From Stereocaulon alpinum (taxonomy: Eukaryota; Ascomycota; Lecanoromycetes; Lecanorales; Stereocaulaceae), in contig JAEUBA010000011.1 of the NCBI GenBank assembly GCA_018257865.1, positions 62,001 through 126,000 of the forward strand: a DNA stretch of 64,000 nucleotides, written 5' to 3'. The translations under genes were made by a program, and so were the position numbers. Under the pieces are notes generated by a model. That model was given only the letters and a program-made list of their open reading frames with translations. It did no database searches and had not been told where the DNA came from. Positions 59,159-64,000 of this stretch are shown here, in pieces. Each line of letters begins with the position of its first letter. The stretch's first letter is position 1.

Positions 59159-60536
59159 CTACCTCCGTCTCAAATACCAATTATGCGCCAAAGAGTTCAA
59201 TTCAAGATTATACGGCGTCGGCACCTCCGCCAAGCCCGGCCTCGCAACCGGATGCCGTATATAAACCGCACTGCAGATCTTATGATGCACCTCCAGATAC
59301 CTCGGTATGAAGGCGAACGGGGACATCCAATCCCTCGGTCTCCAAGGCGTGGCGTAGGGTTTTGAGGCGTCGATGGGGTTCTCGCGCGCTCCTTCGAGGG
59401 CGGCGCGGAGAATGTTGAGTTGATCTGGGGACAGGGTGGCGGCTTCGGCTTGAAGTTCTGGGGATGAGAGGGTTGGGAGGTCCAGGGGGTTATTTGTGGT
59501 TGGGGCGCTGGGTTTAGGGGCCATTTTGGCGGTTATTTCTGCGAGTTGGCTGTCTAGCGATGTTGTAGTAAGACCGTCGGGACGGGAGAGATTTCGTTTT
59601 ACGGTCCGCTGGAAGGCGCGGAGGTCTTGTTTGCGTTTGGCTGTTAGAGCGGAGGAGGGGCTACTGAGGATGGCTTTGGCTTGGGAGATGAGTGATTGCA
59701 GAGCCTTTTTAATGTCTTTCTCCGGGACAGCGACTTCAGGGGGTGGGTCGGATTTGGGTGTTGGGGGTTCACTGGGCTCTGACTCTGATTCAGACTCGTG
59801 GGTAGCCGCCTTTTGTGAGGCTTTGGCGGCTCGTAGCTTGCGGCCAGCAGCACGTTCTACTCTGTCTTTCCGTGCCCCAGTGGCGAAGAGAACGCGGTCG
59901 GGTTCGACTTGGAACATGTCGCCTGGGTTCAGTTGGTAGCCTGGATAGATCATCTAGGAATATTTGATTAGTGCATAGACGGTGCCCGGCGAGTAGGTAG
60001 AATACTTTTTCCCCATTGACCCTGACATAGCCATGTATCACGAACTGCCTAGCCTGCCTCGTACTGCTAGCAAATAAAGCTCTAAAGACCGCAGTGTCCA
60101 ATCTCCTCTCCGTTGGCGCATATGTCATATTCAGATACGGTATCCTCGGCATCGACTTTGGCTTTTGGTTGGGCGGAACGTCGAGGCCTGAGCCTCTCCC
60201 TTCAGCTTGCTCGGATCCATCGTGCTCAGCAAGGTTTTTGGGGTCCATGTTGATTACCGATTTCATTGTTCGTCTGAACAATTTGTGCCATTTCTTCTCA
60301 CGAACCGTCTCGCCATGATACGCTCTTGTCAAAGATTTTGCAGTCCATTTTTGTTGGAAGAAGGTCCTGTTGTCAAACCTTGGGGGTTCGGCGCGGGCTA
60401 GATTGTAGAGGTTGTACTTATTCCATGACTGCCGGAGTTTCTGCAGGCTTCATTAGCCAATTGTATCTTGTGGAGCTTCTTGGTACCGGAGAGCAATTAA
60501 TACCAGTCTCTTGAGTCCGTGGAACCTTTTGCGCAT
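59159..60536 (-). CDS. NAM9: Mitochondrial small ribosomal subunit protein uS4m
   Basis: Three exons: 60536-60504, 60440-60006 and 59953-59159, 420 residues. The start MRKRFHGLKRL joined to KLRQSWNKYNLYNLARAEPP, FDNRTFFQQKW and TRAYHGETVREKKW is the fungal uS4m N-terminus. The S4 RNA-binding domain follows: RRLDTAVFRALFASSTRQAR, FVIHGYVRVNGEK and, after the second splice, MIYPGYQLNPGDMFQV. The C-terminal 270 residues are the fungal extension with charged linkers and a terminal block PWRPRDWMSPFAFIPRYLEV and LNSLAHNWYLRRR. The protein is needed for mitochondrial small-subunit assembly. Its promoter side carries the telomere-like box at 60604. Divergent from the La gene. Confidence 0.94.
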
Positions 60537-60603
60537 GGTGAATTTTTGTCGATGTTAGATGATGCCTCCATTGAGAAGTCGTGAGACCAATTTGATCTTG
60601 GGC

Positions 60604-60619
60604 AACCCTAACCCTAACC
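60604..60619. promoter_or_regulatory. Telomere-repeat-like (telo) box in the uS4m/La promoter
   Basis: The 16 bases AACCCTAACCCTAACC are two and a half copies of the TTAGGG repeat (C-strand on plus). They lie 68 bases upstream of the uS4m start codon and about 360 bases upstream of the La start. In yeasts and several fungi, such boxes bind Tbf1-type factors in ribosomal-protein and snoRNA promoters, so a role in driving this pair is plausible. The function is inferred from position only. Confidence 0.5.
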
Positions 60620-60977
60620 GTAGCCGGGTAAAACTTCCCCCACTTAGCTCTGGAGCTCTAAGGTACTGTTTGCAAAGGCGAATGACTCGACTTTAACAGT
60701 TGAGGTTCGAGGAGTAACCGCACCCTTGAAGTCGGCACAGCAAACAAACTCTGTTGCCATCAACACTGCTGCGAAACAGTGATTGTTCCCGCACGACCTA
60801 AGTGTATATTGTCCATTGTGGGACACTGAGTGAGGGTTTCCCCCACACTGGATCAAGTTGGGCTGTCGACAAGTAAGTCTCTGCAGGTCTACTTATCTGA
60901 GCTAGCCCTAGTGCTGTTGCTACCGTCGCAAATACGATCGATTGAGGCTTACAGGTCTGCGCTCAGGTTTTCCATTC

Positions 60978-62629
60978 ATGGAGACTGGAGAGGTCATCAA
61001 GTCTGCAATTGCGGACTCCGCAAATGTCCCATCCTCGACAGAGAACAAGGATGCCGGAGGAACTTCGATAGACGAATTGAAGCCAGCAGAGCAAGCTAAC
61101 GGCACCAAAACGACCATAGATGAGCAGCTTCCCAAAGAAAAGGAGACTGAGGACAATAGCAAGGATCCTAAAGGTGATGAGTCTACACACGACAAGCCTT
61201 CAAAGCGAGTTCAGGAAGGCCAGAAATGGAACGACAGACATCGCAACAAAGATGGGACTCGCAACACCGACAGATCTTACAACAAGTTTGGTAATAAGCC
61301 CTTCCGGAAGAACAACAAGTCAGACCTTACCTCCCAAGAAGAGAGCAGCGATCCAGTTGCTATCCGAAAACAAGTTGGTGCAATCTCATGAGTAGCACTC
61401 AATTCATTTGACTAACAACACAAAGGTCGAATTCTACTTCTCCGACTCTAACTTGCTTCAAGACAAATTTCTCTTCACAAAGGTCGAAGGCCACAAGAAT
61501 CTCCCAGTTCCGATTAGTGTCATCCACTCTTTCAAGCGTATGCGCCACTTTCAACCACTCTCCGCTATCGTCGATGCGCTCAAAGAAAGTACTACTCTCA
61601 ACGTGGTAGAAGATGATACCTGCATCCAGCGAAAAGAACCCTTGCCTGAAGGTCTGGAAGGCAAACCAATGGTCGAAATCGAGAAAGTCTACGAAGATAA
61701 AAGCATGGCACGGAGCATTTACGCCAAGGGTTTTGGGGGAGAACAGCCAAGCACTCAATTCGATATCGAGGCTTTCTTCGCTCAATATGGTCCCACTAAT
61801 TCTGTGCGTTTACGACGTACACATGATCAAATATTTAAAGGCAGTGTCTTCGTTGAATTCGACTCCGAAGATACGCAAAGAGCTTTCTTAGCGCTTGACC
61901 CTAAGCCCAAGTGGAAGGAGGACGACTTACAAATCAAAAGCAAGAAGCAATATTGCGACGACAAAGTCGATGACATCGCTGCAGGTCGTGTACGACCTAA
62001 CGAGCTTGATCGCTCAAAACACAACAAGAATGGCCATGGAGGCTTCAAGCGACGTCGTGATAGTCCTGATAATGGCAAGGGACGTCAAAGCGACGAACGT
62101 GATGACCGTGACTGGAGGATAAGACGAGATGAGGACCATAAGTCCGGCTTCAAAGACAGGAATGATGGCAAGCATAGAGATGCCGGGAAGGGTCGTGGGA
62201 GACCTGGTGGACGTGGAGGCCGAGGAGGACCCGATCGATCCGGGGACAGGCACCACGAGAAGAGTGCAAAAGATTCACGGTACGCCTGCTTTCAACCTAC
62301 AGCTGCCTCCTGATTCTCACTAACGACTCTATAGCGGTGTCCCTATCGTCAGAACCTCGACTCCCGACCCGGATGACGAGGTCAGCCCTCGCACCAGCCC
62401 GCCAGAACCAACTCCAGCCAAGGGGGACGCAGCGCCCAAGGTCGATGACGATACTTCCAACGGGACTGAATGCGGAGAGAACACTGCAGACAAGAGCATG
62501 GCTCCACCTACTGCTACCGCGGATATCAAAGAGGAGACGACTTCAAAGAAAAGAGCCCGCGACGAAGATGATGGCGTCGATACCCAAGGCGCCACGAAGA
62601 AAGTCGATGTCAAGGCCGGAGAATCATAA
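60978..62629 (+). CDS. LHP1: La protein (RNA chaperone of polymerase III transcripts)
   Basis: Exons 60978..61373, 61426..62279 and 62335..62629 give 514 residues. La binds the 3' oligo-U end of new polymerase III transcripts (pre-tRNA, U6, 5S) and protects them. A disordered, charged N-terminus leads into the La motif, with IRKQ spliced to VEFYFSDSNLLQDKFLFTKV and then LPVPISVIHSFKRMRHF. An RRM follows (SIYAKGFGGE, VFVEFDSEDTQRAFL). The tail is basic and RGG-like (GRGRPGGRGGRGGPDRS), then acidic. METGEV at 60978 is the first ATG after the frame opens; an upstream exon cannot be excluded, because an AG acceptor lies just before it. Divergent from uS4m. Confidence 0.92.
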
Positions 62630-63332
62630 AACTAAACTCTCCTAACGAACGATGCTTCCACTCCCGATTGGCCCAATACTGTACCCTGCTTCCAAGTGCC
62701 CACTACCACACGAGCATGCATTTGCTTCATACCCGAAAACTTCTGGCAATTTTCCAACATATTACCTCAACATCATGATAATGCATGCATGCATAGGAAG
62801 GAGAAAGGTGGCTGGGCTTTGCTTTATAGACTTGCTAAAAGGAGAGCGGAGATTATCTGTCCTGCTTGTACATACGGCTTTTGACTGTAGGAGAGTTAGC
62901 ATAGAATCATGACTATAATGAAGGACTTGAATCGGGATAGCTTCTTTGAAGCGATCGTTGAGTCCGATACCTGCGTTGTGAGAATAGTGGACGACTTCTT
63001 TGTCTTGTTGGCTGCTGAGATAATGAATATCGCGTGTTGTAGAGACATGTAATTGAGCACTGATTGTGTTCTTGGACACTCACGCGGCGTGGACTTCCAA
63101 CTCACATAATAGTCCCAGTCACATGGTCAACATGTAAAAGCTCTGACAGCACCGCCAAACAACCACCGATTAAGTAAGCCAGTGGAACAATTGGAGAAGG
63201 GCGTTGTCTTTGCATATACAAATATAAACATACAAGCCATACACCTTCCAATGCAGCCATCAATGCATATCGCTTTCCACTCCCGATAATTTCTACGTAA
63301 AGAAACAATACAAGAAAATATGCATCTTTCTT
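62630..63332. other. Tail-to-tail spacer between La and mL44
   Basis: About 700 bases of shared 3' flank. Small frames on both strands lack support. Confidence 0.45.
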
Positions 63333-64000
63333 TTACACAACAATCTCCCCACCATCAACCAACACAGGCTCCCAATTTCCCCCTTTCTCAGCCTGACTAG
63401 GCACTTTGACTTCAAGCGGACTATACAAGTACCACCCCTTCAGCGCCCCAACTGCAGCCCGGAAGCGAGCTTCGTCGAGACTGCTACCGCTGCCTTCTCC
63501 TAGCTTGTCCTTGCCTGCGAAGACGCCGACTACGAATACTGGTGTCCTGCTCTTTCGTCCTGTTTCGCTTAGTATGCGTGCTACGGGACTTTCAAAGCCT
63601 TCCCTGGCGCAGAGGCGAGAAAGGTCACGGGTCGGTTGACGGAATTCGAATAGCTTGCTGAAATCTAGGTGGCGGGAGAGGATGTGTGCTTTGAAGAAAT
63701 TGTAAGCGGCTTTTTTACCGGCGTGCAGGTATATGGCCCCCATCAACGCCCTCACAAAATTCGTACTCGCTTGTTCGAGGGTGACGCCCTTTTCAAGTTT
63801 CCGCTGCAAGTCTTCTTGTCGTAGCTCAGGCCGCTCAGCATAATCGAGTTCTGTGCGTTGGATTTCGTCGCCGAAGTGGTCGCTTTTGATTGTCTTGCTA
63901 CTTGCGCCTCTCCGCCAGCCTTGTTCTGCGAACGTGGGTTTACCCTTTGAATCTGTGGCGACAATAGGGAGCTCCTTCACTTGGACTCCGGTGCCGTCAA
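63333..64000 (-). CDS. MRPL3: Mitochondrial large ribosomal subunit protein mL44, 5' partial
   Basis: The frame is open to the window edge and ends at 63333; about 222 C-terminal residues are present. The remaining RNase III-like part has ERPELRQEDLQRKLEKGVT, TNFVRALMGAIYLHAGKKAA and FFKAHILSRHLDFSKLFEF, without the acidic catalytic signature, as is usual for mL44. The C-terminal double-stranded RNA-binding domain reads PTRDLSRLCAREGFESPVAR, VFVVGVFAGKDKLGEGSGSSL and RFRAAVGALKGWYLYSP. It is a structural component of the mitochondrial large subunit (yeast MrpL3). The start codon lies beyond base 64000. Confidence 0.9.
   Translation of the reverse strand, partial: DGTGVQVKELPIVATDSKGKPTFAEQGWRRGASSKTIKSDHFGDEIQRTELDYAERPELRQEDLQRKLEKGVTLEQASTNFVRALMGAIYLHAGKKAAYNFFKAHILSRHLDFSKLFEFRQPTRDLSRLCAREGFESPVARILSETGRKSRTPVFVVGVFAGKDKLGEGSGSSLDEARFRAAVGALKGWYLYSPLEVKVPSQAEKGGNWEPVLVDGGEIVV

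Overview
This window comes from a filamentous ascomycete genome (Pezizomycotina). A Dothideomycete-like fungus is a reasonable guess, but the class is not proven by the sequence. The evidence is dense single-copy eukaryotic genes with short introns of about 45-140 bases (GTRNGT donors, CTNAC branch points), a HET-domain gene, an AreB/NreB-type GATA factor, a Pth11/SAT4-type rhodopsin-like membrane protein, and an LTR retrotransposon whose interior is almost free of CpA/TpG, the mark of repeat-induced point mutation (RIP). I rebuilt exons by joining reading frames at consensus splice sites and checking that phases and family motifs agree.

Layout. 0-2.2 kb: 3' part of a cytosolic PLA2-like lipase, then about 2 kb with no supported gene. 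4.3-6.8 kb: ATRIP/Rad26-like checkpoint protein (minus), divergent from CDP-diacylglycerol synthase (7.3-8.9 kb). 9.4-10.0 kb: Mediator subunit Med21. 10.27-15.60 kb: a complete but dead Ty1/Copia element with two 200-bp LTRs and a GTGGG target duplication, lying between the Med21 promoter side and a six-exon rhodopsin-like gene (15.8-17.1 kb). 17.9-28.1 kb: CTD-kinase cyclin Ctk2, palmitoyl-protein thioesterase, an unknown protein, a ribosomal-L1-domain nucleolar protein, a C2H2 protein, a small unknown gene, and L-2-hydroxyglutarate dehydrogenase. 28.7-31.1 kb: a HET gene broken by four in-frame stops. 32.3-46.7 kb: ferredoxin/adrenodoxin reductase, an unknown four-helix membrane protein, the MutL homolog Pms1, the AreB-like GATA factor, the Serinc protein Tms1 and an Mch1-like transporter. 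47.7-51.5 kb: Rrg7-like nuclease-fold protein, a single-pass membrane protein and Lsm4. 52.1-53.9 kb: a decayed kinase-ankyrin gene. 54.9-64 kb: another single-pass membrane protein, a PPR protein, mitochondrial ribosomal uS4m, the La protein and mitochondrial ribosomal mL44 (cut by the window end).

Most of the window is housekeeping DNA: DNA repair, RNA metabolism, mitochondrial translation and iron-sulphur supply. Many genes sit in divergent pairs with short shared promoters (ATRIP/CDS1, CTK2/PPT1, ARH1/membrane protein, PMS1/AreB, TMS1/MCH1, membrane protein/LSM4, uS4m/La). The uS4m/La promoter carries a telomere-repeat-like box. The accessory signals are the RIP-dead Copia element, two pseudogenes from families tied to fungal non-self recognition (HET and kinase-ankyrin), and several lineage-restricted proteins of unknown function. 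I found no CRISPR array, no rRNA, no convincing tRNA and no biosynthetic gene cluster, and I do not see a clearly new biological system.
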